DNA of 64,000 nucleotides from Balanoglossus misakiensis (Eukaryota > Hemichordata), in contig CM082576.2 in NCBI GenBank assembly GCA_040954595.2, positions 16,988,001 to 17,052,000 on the forward strand, written 5' to 3'. Made by a program: the position numbers and the translations under genes. This document shows, in pieces, positions 12,023 through 23,275 of this stretch; within the stretch, counting starts at the first letter, position 1, and every line of letters begins with the position of its first letter. The notes beneath the pieces were generated by a model, which was not told the DNA's origin, searched no databases, and saw nothing but the letters and a program-made list of their open reading frames with translations.

Positions 12023-14071
12023 CTATAGTTCCAGTACTTTGATGCAGTTATGTTCACTGTCAGCCACAGCCATTCTTGGTACACTACCAGGTAACAATGC
12101 CAGCCCCCAGCTATTCCTCAAATCATCTTCATCAGTGTCAACTCGGCAAATGAACCTTCCGCTGGAGTCAAACTTCTGGATGCGGCTTTTCAGATCGCCC
12201 ACGTACAGGTATCTGTCTTTATCAAGACACAGACCTGTCAACACCCACAACTGACCAGTGTCGGTCCCAGCCATTCCAAACTTGTACAAGAACTGGTCAT
12301 CTGCGTTGAACACCTGGACGCGATGGTTGCCACATTCAGCAACGAACAAAATGCTTTGGCCGTCTGTTGCCATGGCAATTGGTCCGTTGAATTCGCCATC
12401 TTTATCACCAAATTCTCCTATGGATTTGATGTATTTACCATCCTGTGTGTATTTCCTGACACAGTGTGTACTCTTGTCTGCGCCATCCCCATACTCTCCA
12501 TCCCAGTCTGACACATAAATAGCGCCATCTAGAGGACTGATGCAGATACCTCGTGGATATTTCAGCTCATCTTGTCCAAAGCATCTGACTATCTCTCCAT
12601 TGTCGTCACTGACAACCACTTGCTTGTTACCACCATCTGTCGTCAAGTACTTGTTGTCAGCGGATACAGCCACATCATACGGTCGAAAGTCTCTCTTGAA
12701 TTCTTTGAATGAGAACACTCCTTTACAATTCCCATCAGAGTCCATTACTTGAATTCTATGGTTATGTACCGGTACTTCAGCCACAACTAAATTTCCATCT
12801 CGGTTTATGGCTAATGAAATTGGAAAGTGCAGCTGTCCTTCATTGTCACCTTTTCTGCCGAGAGTCTTTTTCAGACGACCTCTAGCGACGGTAAAGTTCA
12901 CAGGGGATCCTGGTATTGGCTCCTTGTCTATTGTCAAGTTAATGGTGTACTTGCCAACTATTGGTGTGTTTATGACCACATAATGCGTACCATCTCTGTT
13001 ATCTGTAACTTCAAGACTCTCCTGTGCTCCGTTGGGTTTTATCACCGTTGCTTTCAATTCTTGTCTAGGGATAACTTGTCTCCCACAGTTGTCTCTGGTT
13101 GTGATGTCTATCTTCACTCCCTTGCTACGCTTTTCTGTCAATGTTTCTACGTAGTTGCACATGATCATAACAATCGCATGTTTAAAATCAAGATCTTCCA
13201 TTTCACTCTGAAAATCTTTGATCTTTTGATTGTGTGATTTAGTCAGGAACTCTGACAGTTGGTCTTATTTCTTCTGTACTTCCAACACAAGAGATTCCTC
13301 TTTCCTGTTGAGTTTCTGTACTTCTGCCTCCATCCTCTCTCTCGCTCCATCCTTCCGGCGTTTGACCTCAACTCAAATTTCATCTACCTCACAGGCCTTG
13401 ACCTTCAGTCTCTCCACCATCTCTGACAACTGTCTGCCGTAGTCAACTTGCACCTCCCGCAAGTCTCTGTGGAAATGATCAGGAATCCGGTGCTTGGTGA
13501 CTGTGCAGTCACGACACACCAACACCTGGCAGGTGTCACAGTAAAACTTGACTTCATTTTCCGGATGGGTCCCACAACAGACTCTAGCTTTCACCTTGGA
13601 AGGGTTGGTGGACATCGCCTCCTTGTATTCCTGGACGGTCAGGACTTGATGAGAGTTGGTCTGTTTAACTCTTCCGTGGATCTTCCCGCATGATGCACAG
13701 CAAAATTGCTGGCAATCAATGCAAAAATGTGAACTTTCATTTTCTCCACAAAGCTCACATTTTCCAGCAGTTTTGTCTGAAGATTCAAGACGTTTCTTCA
13801 ACACAACATCTGACAGAGACTTGATGTAAACGTTCTTTGGAAGTTCAGGGACACCTCCATGAGAAAGCTCGACCGGTTCTCTACATGATGGACAGAGCAG
13901 CTGACCTTGACTTTTTTCCACCAATGTCATCAAGCATTTCTCACAGAATGTGTGATAACATGGGAGGATTTTAGGGTCCTTATAAAATTCAAAGCATATT
14001 GAACAGATCAAGAAATCCTCACCGATTTCATTCAGAATTTCTTCAGCTGAGACACCAGGAGCTGCAGCCAT
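12023..14071 (-). pseudogene. TRIM2/3-like RING/B-box/filamin/NHL gene, interrupted by two in-frame stops
   Basis: One uninterrupted reading frame of 682 codons including the final stop, except for two premature stops: TGA at 13373-13375 and TAA at 13265-13267. The order of domains is that of TRIM-NHL E3 ubiquitin ligases. A C3HC4 RING covers residues 23-63 (C23, C26, C38, H40, C43, C46, C60, C63). B-box-type zinc fingers lie at about 105-141 and 165-205, followed by a coiled coil to about 290. A filamin-type Ig domain lies at about 318-395 and NHL repeats run to the C-terminus. The frame stays open and coding-like on both sides of each stop, and the coiled-coil text between them is intact. 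This points to recent nonsense mutations in an intronless gene. Alternatives are a sequencing error, or splicing of a ~180-bp cryptic intron that would remove both stops in frame (see findings). The start ATG at 14069-14071 begins MAAAPGVSAEEIL. Confidence 0.85.
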
Positions 14072-15411
14072 CTTTACTTTGCCCTTGTCCAGGGGGTGAC
14101 AACGATTGTACTGTACTGTACTCTGATTTAAGGTGCCCTAAATCAAAAGAAAACCAACAGTTAACGGTTAGCTTGCTATATGACTTTTGAGGGCATTTGT
14201 ATTATGATCATACCTTGCTTCACACTGAACTTGAAGTTTGGTGAGCGTGGAATCCAGATTAATGGTCATGGGCTCATATTCATGTACAAAATGTTTTTCA
14301 TTCAATAAAAAACTGTCATGATCGGTCATCTGCTATACAGTCACTTCAGTTCAGACTGGGAAACAAGTATTGACACAGAACATTGCATGTACATGTAGTT
14401 GTTCTGGCTACAGGCTTGACCTGAAACATTACAACAAAACCTACAATACTACCTCTGACAGTGACTAGTAAAATAGAAGACAAAATACACTGCGAACAAA
14501 AGCTAATTTGGGAACTTTGTAACAAACTAGCCTCGAAAAATATACTGTGAAAAACTATCAAATGTGCATGTACTAACCTGAAAAACACACAGAACATATT
14601 ACGTGTACATGTGGCTGTTTTGGCTACAGGCTCGAACTGAAGGCTGCTTCAGGTTTTCCTTTGTTCAATGACAGCTGCAGATGTATAGACGGAAATGGTT
14701 GGCTGGTTGGATATCCAGCCAGGTGTAATAAAACTATGAAAATTAGATACAATTAACATCACAAAAAAGAGTTAGACACACAGGCACATACTCAGCCGAC
14801 AACAAAACACCAAAATGAATAACTTAGAAAAATTTACGTGAACAAATTGTTGACATGACAAACTTCAACTTAATATTTCATCTAGCTCCATCCAAAACTG
14901 ACCATACTAAACCATGAATATCAGAAAATCACCACTTTGTTTTCTTTAACTGAGTTTCCATACCTTTTCTCCCAGACTGGCAGGTCTTGACTGTCTATCT
15001 AATGCAATGTTTGCACCGTGAGAATATGGTGGCTCTTACACAGTACTACATGCAGCCCTGGTGAACTTATTGAAATGGTGAAGTATTTGGTCTTGTTACT
15101 CTAATGAATACTGAATGTGTAATCTTTGTGGCCAATAACAGCTTTTGTAGATACGATGTTCTGGGGTTATGCAGCTTGGAAGGCTGCCAATTTTCATGCC
15201 ATTGGTTAAGCAATATACTGATAATGGACAATTGTATCCAGTTGTCCTTTGTGTGTTATGTTTGCAGGCTAGTGAAAAAGTCACGACATCTGACCCAAGT
15301 GCACAAGGGAAGTTTCCTTGAACAAAGAAATTCTTACATCTAGATAGACTGAACTGCACAAAGCAATACTGCCAGCTCAGCCAGCTATAAATCTTATTTA
15401 AATGACTTGAT
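14072..15411. other. No gene seen
   Basis: AT-rich sequence upstream of the TRIM gene. Two short related stretches (about 14380-14420 and 14600-14640, both with GGCTACAGGCT) suggest an old local duplication. I see no supported exon or RNA gene. Confidence 0.5.
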
Positions 15412-15420
15412 CCTTCACCC

Positions 15421-16119
15421 TAGACTTGCTCCAAGTCTATGGGATGTGTAGGGAACGTGTCGGCCCATAGACTTGTACACCTTGCTGCTTTCCGGTTGCT
15501 ATGAATTATTCATGTTGACGTCATTTATGAATATTCATTAGCTAATTTAAATAGTGGGCGGAGTTTCAATGCATTACCTCGAGTACCCGAAAATCATATT
15601 TGGGTCGCTCATAGCGAAAACGCAAACGGGTTTACTCATTTTATGTGAAATTCGTTCATCAATTTTTATGGTCTGATGGCTGAAACCATAGTTGCAGTGC
15701 AGCGACACTGTACGATGTATACGCTCAAATTACAGAGTGCGCGTGCCACACAAACAGACGTTGACATCACAGGTCGCGCCGTACTTGACTTACGAACGTG
15801 GGTTCTACGCGTTCACGTTATATCACATCTCTTTATTCTCATTGGCGCACGGGATCGACGCCCCTGTCAATCATTCTCGACTCCGTCAACAAACGGCCTG
15901 AGCGTTTGTAGATTTTGCAAGGTGTACTAGTCGCTTGGTCGACGCTACCCGAAACCACAAGCTCAGTCGCAAATTCGAAACTCGCCTCACTACCAAAAAC
16001 ACGCTAAAGGCAAGCATGCACGCAAAAAGTATTGAAATTATTTATTAAGACAAAAAAACACCGAAAACACAAAAAGTATTGAGATTTAAAAATCACCAAG
16101 CGACTAGTGGGCTAGTCTA
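15421..16119. mobile_element. Non-autonomous element with 9-bp target duplication (MULE-type)
   Basis: 699 bp flanked by the perfect 9-bp direct repeat CCTTCACCC (15412-15420 and 16120-16128). The ends are short inverted repeats: TAGACTTGCTCC at the left, and TAGACTAGCCC when the right end is read in reverse. An internal 13-bp inverted repeat ACTAGTCGCTTGG lies at 15926 and 16096. A nine-base duplication is typical of Mutator-like elements. A piece with the same left end (TAGACTTGCTCCTTGTCTATGGG) recurs at about 28455. No transposase frame is present. Confidence 0.65.
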
Positions 16120-16128
16120 CCTTCACCC

Positions 16129-17214
16129 CAAAATAATGAATGTTTAGTTCTTATAATTGAAGGGTTGAAATTACCGTTTCTCTAACAATGGATCAATGGA
16201 TGCAGTCAAACCAAAACTGACAAGGGTCAGATTCAAGGAACATGAGGCATCACAGCAAATTTTAATTTCAAGATTCAATAAAAGTAATACTGGTTTTATT
16301 TCACGTAACTACATTCTTTTCAACAAGTATTCATCTAGAAATAGTTCATGCGCAACCCGCAGTACTGTTGGTTACCATAGAAACAATCTCAATATAACGA
16401 AGTGCCCTGCATGCATAGTGAAAACACTGAGAACTTAAAGGTCTGTTCCATCAAAATTCACCCCAAGTTATCTTCAAGGTGTATTTCACTCTCGACCACT
16501 GTATATATTTCAGAGGGGAAATCCTAAATGGTTTTCATGGCAGTTGCACAAGATGGTATCAATCATAACACAAAAAGATTTATATTCTAGCATCGGTTAA
16601 TTCAACGAAAACATCAGTGTATGACTGAGGTCTGACGATTATGGCTCAGAAATAAAAGCAATTCTTTAAAAAAACATTGTAGAAAATAATATCACAATGA
16701 CCAAGTAGCTGCTTATTCAATTGAAGACGAACTGAATCAATGTTTTCAGTTAATTATTGGCAATGGCAAGTTCTGCCCCCTCATCATTGCAAGGTACCGG
16801 TACATCTCATCCAAGAGTTTTCTGTTGTGAGGTTGGACTGAGATAGGATAGAGGGTTTAGGAGGGTTAATTGAATTACTGATTGGACGTTTTGATTTGTA
16901 GTAATTGCTTAATATCATACTCTGAAACAACACACAACACCTCTCAAAAATATAACTTAAACTACACTCAAGTATTCCTGCACAGCAGAACAGTAAAATT
17001 ATACAATGAAATTCAAAACCAAATCTCGACAATAATTAACATACTACAGTATAGCAGAAGTTCACAAAAATTAAATTTCAATTAAACTTGCTTGCAAACC
17101 TTCACAAATATCAGTCATTGCCAAGGCTATTTGTCTCACACACATTACTGTCACACACTGATGGATTGTGATAGTTCTCCCAAACATAGATAATTTGCTT
17201 TTGAGTTCATTAAA
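16129..17214. other. No gene seen
   Basis: AT-rich intergenic sequence with only short frames lacking recognisable motifs or convincing splice sites. Confidence 0.5.
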
Positions 17215-17615
17215 ATGCAACTTTGAGCTACATATTTTACAAAATTTTCTTATGTGGGAGGGGGACATCCCCTCTCACACCCACCCCTCCACTTTTTTTG
17301 TTTTACCAATTCTACCAACTATTGTATTGAGCTGTCATTTTAAGTTATTCGTAGATTTCTTTATTGCAACGCTATACTATTATAAACTTCAATTACAGAA
17401 ATTTACAATGAGGTGTGAGGATCACCTTTCCCTTTATTGCATACAGTGTACATAAGATCAGGATGGCAAATGTTTTAGTGGTGGGGGTCATCATATTTTG
17501 GGCCTGTCAAAGGGGGGGGGTGTCATCATTTTTTGGTCCTGGGTGAAGGGGGTCGGCCTGATTTTGAAAACCGATGACATAAACTTGCCCCCCCCCCCCC
17601 CCCAGCCGTAAAAAC
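17215..17615. repeat. Dispersed G/C-run repeat, copy B
   Basis: Diverged copy of the sequence at 11165-11540, in the same order: the ACAAAATTTTCT stretch, the TTTACCAATTCTA stretch, GATCAGG, then GGTCGGCCTGATT and a terminal C run. It ends just before the small two-exon gene and may supply part of its upstream region. Confidence 0.75.
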
Positions 17616-17813
17616 TGAACGGCCCCATAGTCCGTATTGGCGCCTTGTGGAAGTACTGGCATAGACCGCAGCGAAGTAATATATGGAGTGTCCGAATTAT
17701 ATACGAGTAGAAATTACGTGCTTTTTGCTCACGGAGCTAGCACAGAAACAAAATCGTTTTCATTCCGTTTTCTTTCCCTGCAGGTCTTCCGGTATAATAA
17801 ACATCTTCCGAAA

Positions 17814-19914
17814 ATGGCTGAGAAGACCGGTAAGTGTTTCATTCAGACCATGGAACTAGATGTTCAGACCAATCTTTTGACTAAATGTAAAATTCTTAAA
17901 TGTTTGAAAACTGAGCGGTGGTTTGATTCGCAAACATTATACATTGTTAACATGTTCATGCGTTCGTTGGCCGGAATACAGATGGCCTACTACATGGAGA
18001 AATACAAGATGGACTATCTGGTCAGAGCCGACGGACCTGGCTCCTTTACTTGAAAGTATCCCTGACTTGAACTTATTGCTATTCAACGAAGAGGACCCGC
18101 TGCTGTTCACTGACTAAACATATGAACTCTTTCTTAGTCAAGTAAAGTAAACTGACCTCAACTGAAATCTTGGGATGTGAGTATCCACGAAGAGAATTTT
18201 AAAAAAATTGTAGCTGGGGATTTTGGAATTTCTGATATTGTTAAAATGCTGCTGCTTTTTTGGCCACACTATTTTCATTAATTGTTTAAAGTCGCGCCGC
18301 GTTTGTTGATAAACATTACAATTCATCCACAAATCCCTGGAATGAGATCATTCTTAGAGTGAATGAAGCAGCCAACCATAGCATATAGGCTGGTCATGAC
18401 AGCAACTGAAGATCCTAGTAGGTCGTGGCGACTGCAGTGAAGTTTGCGCTGTTATTGGAGGACATATTCTCATCAAGGGGGACACCCACGCGGCGCGGCG
18501 ACCCCTTCTCTTAAAAAAAATCACATTTATTCAGTTCAGTGAAACACATTGCGTATGTCGACTTAAGCGAGGTTAATCACCCGCAGAATCGTTCGAAATG
18601 AAAACTCATATCTTGTAACGTCAATTTTACAGGTATTTTCAGGATTTCTGCAAGAAATACAAAACCAACGTCCGCTAACACACCAACATCACCAACGTAC
18701 ACCGAGACTGGAGTTGGCAACAGCGCCTGTGAGGTGAATGCACCAGAAAACTGAGCGGTGGTTTGATTCGCAAACATTATACATTGTTAACATGTTCATG
18801 CGTTCGTTGGCCGGAATACAGATGGCCTACTACATGGAGAAATACAAGATGGACTATCTGGTCAGAGCCGACGGACCTGGCTCCTTTACTTGAAAGTATC
18901 CCTGACTTGAACTTATTGCTATTCAACGAAGAGGACCCGCTGCTGTTCACTGACTAAACATATGAACTCTTTCTTAGTCAAGTAAAGTAAACTGACCTCA
19001 ACTGAAATCTTGGGATGTGAGTATCCACGAAGAGAATTTTAAAAAAATTGTAGCTGGGGATTTTGGAATTTCTGATATTGTTAAAATGCTGCTGCTTTTT
19101 TGGCCACACTATTTTCATTAATTGTTTAAAGTCGCGCCGCGTTTGTTGATAAACATTACAATTCATCCACAAATCCCTGGAATGAGATCATTCTTAGAGT
19201 GAATGAAGCAGCCAACCATAGCATATAGGCTGGTCATGACAGCAACTGAAGATCCTAGTAGGTCGTGGCGACTGCAGTGAAGTTTGCGCTGTTATTGGAG
19301 GACATATTCTCATCAAGGGGGACACCCACGCGGCGCGGCGACCCCTTCTCTTAAAAAAAATCACATTTATTCAGTTCAGTGAAACACATTGCGTATGTCG
19401 ACTTAAGCGAGGTTAATTACCCGCAGAATCGTTCGAAATGAAAACTCATATCTTGTAACGTCAATTTTACAGGTATTTTCAGGATTTCTGCAAGAAATAC
19501 AAAACCAACGTCCGCTAACACACCAACAGCACCAACGTACACCGAGACTGGAGTTGGCAACAGCGCCTGTGAGGTGAGTGCACCAGAACGCCACCCGCCG
19601 TACTTTTTTGACTGACTTTTGTTTATATGGTCAACTCCATTTCGAAGTAATTACGAACACACGACTTCAACGTGTTTTTATGGTTTCTCCATTCTTTCAC
19701 AGGTCGCCGACCATCCCGCCCGATCTGCTGGTTTGATTGGGTCAAATTCGCCTGGTACACTCCTTTCGTTGACGCCAACAACAAAGTCAACGACATGTAC
19801 CATCTGCAGTCTCTCCACGCCTTGCGTAAATGCGAAGCCACCAGAGTGTGCAAGACGGAAGACGCCAAATTTAGCATCTGCCAAACTAAAATCCACCAGA
19901 ATGATATAATATAG
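17814..19914 (+). CDS. Putative small two-exon gene, 75-residue protein, unrecognised
   Basis: Exon 1 (17814-17829) codes for only five residues and one base, MAEKT plus G, and ends at a strong donor, ACCG|GTAAGT. Exon 2 (19703-19914) follows a good acceptor (ATTCTTTCACAG) and enters in the matching phase. Together they give 228 nt, 75 residues and a TAG stop. Exon 2 has third positions strongly biased to C and T, unlike the other frames. The product has no signal peptide or membrane span that I can see. It is rich in aromatic and basic residues, with five cysteines (for example ICWFDWVKFAWY and RKCEATRVCKTED). I do not recognise the family. The stop lies immediately before a dispersed repeat at about 19915, so the original 3' end may have been replaced. 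The joining of these two exons is inferred from phase and splice motifs only. Confidence 0.4.
17907..19588. repeat. Recent 840-bp tandem duplication
   Basis: Positions 17911-18750 and 18751-19590 match at offset 840, with only about three differences seen (C/T near 18578/19418, T/G near 18689/19529, A/G near 18737/19577). Both copies contain the same frames (for example one ending FNEEDPLLFTD), a TTTTACAG acceptor-like site, and a GTGAG|GTGA(A/G)T donor-like site. The duplication lies wholly inside the intron proposed for the small gene. It could be a true young duplication, or two haplotypes joined in assembly. Confidence 0.95.
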
Positions 19915-20302
19915 AACAAATGGACGACGCCCTGACCATTAACGTTTGTTTATTGGCGAGGGCGAGGGGAAAGCCAAAAATTCATGGGCGAGGCTTTCGA
20001 GCCCATTAATTTTGGCGTTCCTCGGGCCCGAGCTCATAAACAAACGTTAATGATCAGGAAGGAGTCGGTTATTTCCATTATATTACCAACGAATTCATTA
20101 AAACCGTCAAAATTTACGAAAATGTCCCACGCAAAAGACTAGGTGCCCCTGAACTTGTGTTACGCAAAATGTTGTATTCACTGACGTTTGTTAATATTAC
20201 TATTCAGATTTACGGGCATGTAAACAAACCATTACTGTGTATGTGTGGTCAGTGACGTCGTTCATCTCGACCAATTAAAATGTGACGCACAGGCGATGGT
20301 AA
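19915..20302 (+). repeat. Dispersed repeat with hairpin end, copy 1
   Basis: About 390 bp, found again in inverted orientation at 29473-29814. It begins with a hairpin (19931-20058). The outer arms are 23 bp with one mismatch, starting CCTGACCATTAACGTTTG and ending in the complement; the loop contains GGGCGAGG-type stretches. The right end, near GCGATGGTAATTTAG, merges into the tandem array that follows. No coding frame. The class is unknown; the hairpin suggests a foldback or MITE-like origin. Confidence 0.7.
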
Positions 20303-21602
20303 TTTAGAACTATCAGTCGATCTACAGAGTCTACCGGAAAACTTTTTATGCGCTTAGGCCTGTGTGTTCTACGCATCACAACGGAATATGCAAAGAAGGA
20401 GGCGCTGTTTGGAAGCAACCATGGATATTTTGGAACAATCTGTCGATCTACAGAGTCTAGCGGAAAACTTTTTTATGCGCTTAGGCCTGTGTGTTCTACG
20501 CATCACAACGGAATATGCAAAGAAGGACGCGGAGTTTGGAAGCAACCATGGATATTTTGGAACAATCTGTCGATCTACAGAGTCTAGCGGAAAACTTTTT
20601 TATGCACTTAGGCCTGTGTGTTCTACGCATCACAACAGAATATTCAAAGAAGGAGATGGTGTTTGGAAGCAACCATGGATATTTTGGAACAATCTGTCGA
20701 TCTACAGAGTCTAGCGGAAAACTTTCTTATGCACTTAGGCCTGTGTTCAACGCATCACAACGTAATATGCAATTAATAATGAGACGGAGTTTGGAAGCAA
20801 CCATGGATATTTTGGAACAATCTGTCGATCTACAGCGTCTAGCGGAAAACTTTTTTATGCGCTTAGGCCTGTGTGTTCTACGCATCACAACGGAATATGC
20901 AAAGAAGGAGATGGTGTTTGGAAGCAACCATGGGTAATTTAGAACAATCTGTCCATCTACAGAGTCTAGCGGAAAACTTTCTTTTTCGCTTAGGCCTGTG
21001 TGTTCTGCGCATCACAACGGAATATGCAATTAATAAGGAGACGGTGTTTGGAAGCAACCATGGGTAATTTAGAACAATCTGTCGATCTACGGAGTCTAGC
21101 GGAAAACTTTCTTATGCGCTTAGGCCTGTGTGTTCTACGCATCAAAAAGGAATATGCAATTATTAAGGAGACGGTGTTTGGAAGCAACCATGGATAATTT
21201 AGAACAATCTGTCGATCTACGGAGTCTAGCGGAAAACATTCTTATGCACTTAGGCCTGTGTGTTCAACGCATCAAAAAGGAATATGCAAATTATGAGACG
21301 GTGTTTGGAAGCAACCATGGATAATTTATCACTATCTGTCGATCTACAGAGTCTAGCGGAAAACTTTCTTTTTCACCTAGGCCTGTGTGTTCTACGCATC
21401 ATAACGGAATGTGCAAATAAGGAGACAGTCTTTGGAAGCAACCATGGGTAATTTAGAACAATCTGTCCATCTACAGAGTCTAGCGGAAAACTTTCTTTAA
21501 TTTAGAACAATCTGTCGATCTACAGAGTCTACCGGAAAACTTTCTTAGGCGCTTAGGCCTGTGTGTTCTACGCATCACAACAGAATATGCAAAGAAGGAG
21601 AT
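20303..21602 (+). repeat. 126-130-bp minisatellite, about 11 units, each with a short open frame
   Basis: Tandem units anchored by CGATCTACAGAGTCTAGCGG at 20318, 20444, 20571, 20698, 20826, 20953, 21083, 21213, 21340 and 21468, with a partial unit at 21516. Spacing is 126-130 bp. Each unit opens with an ATG after GGAAGCAACC and reads about 42 codons to the next unit (MDILEQSVDLQSLAENFFMR and so on). Because the period is not a multiple of three, this frame does not run on as a repeat protein. Units range from near-identical to several differences. I do not recognise the peptide, and the array is probably not translated. Confidence 0.93.
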
Positions 21603-22750
21603 GTATCACCCCAATACGTAATAATTAACCCAATATGTAATACTAACCCAATATGTAATAACACCTTAACCCAATATGTAATACTTACCCAATATGTAAT
21701 AATACTTAACCCAATATGTAATACTAACCCAATATGTAGTAACACCTTAACCCAATATGTAATAAACTTGAATTCTACATGAAATAACGTTAATTCTACA
21801 TGAAAAAAACGTTATTAGTTAACCCTATATGTAATAAATGTTAATTCTACATGATATAACGTTAATACTACATGAAAAATACGTTATTAGTTAACCCTAT
21901 ATGTAATAAATGTTAACCCTATATGTAATAAACTTTAGTTCTACATGAAATAACGTTAATTCTACATGAAAAAAACGTTATTAGTTAACCCTATATGTAA
22001 TAAACGTTAACCCTATATGTAATAAACTTTAACCCAATATGTAACACTTAACCCAATATGTAATACTAACCCAATATGTAGTAACACCTTAACCCAATAT
22101 GTAATAAACTTGAATTCTACATGAAATAACGTTAATTCTACATGAAAAAAAACGTTATTAGTTAACCCTATATGTAATAAATGTTAATTCTACATGATAT
22201 AACGTTAATACTACATGAAAAATACGTTATTAGTTAACCCTATATGTAATAAACGTTAACCCTTTATGTAATAAACTTTAGTTCTACATGAAATAACGTT
22301 AATTCTACATGAAAAAAACGTTATTAGTTAACCCTATATGTAATAAACATTAACCCTATATGTAATAAACTTTAACCCAATATGTAACACTAACCCAATA
22401 TGTAATAACACCTTAACCCAATATGTAATAACACTGCCCTAATGTATTTTAATACTAAGCTAAATGAAATACACCAAATCAATATGAAATTATATCTGAA
22501 TATGAATTAAAATCCTTACTAAACATGTTTTAAAACTAAACTCAATGTTTTTCATTAACCAAATATGTAATAACACTTTAACCCAATATGTAATACTAAC
22601 CCAATATGTAATAACACCTTAACCCAATATGTAATACTAACCCAATATGTAATAACACCTTAACCCAATATGTAATACTAACCCTAATGTAATAACACTT
22701 TAACCCAATATGTAATAACACTGCCCTAATGTGTTTGAATATGTGATATT
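21603..22750 (+). repeat. AT-rich minisatellite (AACCCAATATGTAATA family), forward block
   Basis: Many copies of 15-25-bp motifs such as TTAACCCAATATGTAATA, mixed with TTCTACATGAAATAACGTT and GTTAACCCTATATGTAATAAA, arranged in longer sub-blocks. A unique stretch at 22435-22560 (CTGCCCTAATGTATTTTAAT and following) is embedded. It recurs reversed near 23690-23815 and forward near 25155-25285. Confidence 0.92.
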
Positions 22751-23097
22751 AACCCAATAGAGTTGAAGTAAAACTCAAGTCTTTATAAAAGTAGTGAAAT
22801 CAAGTTGTGTACGCATGCGTGACATCAACATATTGTCTCAGATGGAAGCTTCCAGACATATACAGAGAATACCCAGGACACATAATTGACATGGAAAATT
22901 TCCAAATTTTAGACAGAGAATCTGATGTATTAATGAAGCCATATACATCAGGACACTTCAACCCTCACTTGTAGAGATGGGGGCGGGGTTACACTTTACC
23001 TCCGTGCACACTACTTGCCCGTCAAAAGTGAAGCAGATACTGATATTGAACGCCTTACGCGTCAAGTATACCTTTCTTAATTTTGAAGTCCAAAAGC
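22751..23097. other. Spacer between minisatellite blocks
   Basis: Low-complexity to unique sequence with no supported gene. Confidence 0.5.
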
Positions 23098-23220
23098 GGG
23101 GGAGGGGGGGTCATCTTTTTTTTAAAAACGTTTAGGGGGTTCACATATTTTTGCCACAAAACTTGTGCTTTTGAGTCCACAAAATTGCAGTTTCGCACCC
23201 TTTATTTTACAAAATTTTCT
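23098..23220. repeat. Dispersed G/C-run repeat, copy C (5' part only)
   Basis: Matches 11078-11195: GTCATCTTTTTTTT, AACGTTTAGG, TTTTGCCAC, GAGTCCACAAAATTGCAG and ACAAAATTTTCT. It breaks off abruptly at 23220. Confidence 0.75.
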
Positions 23221-23275
23221 AATCCCCAGCGTACCCCCGCGGCCTCCCCACCTCGGGTGATACGGGACAAATGTG

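Noticed and set aside
17637-18053. 138-codon frame across the 5' part of the small gene
   Set aside because: It reads through a strong donor (GTAAGT) and into the duplicated segment; the copy of that segment lacks the upstream part. It is probably intron read-through.
20348-20937. Repeat protein encoded by the ~127-bp minisatellite
   Set aside because: The period is not a multiple of three, so the frame changes from unit to unit. The long frames seen are chance read-through.
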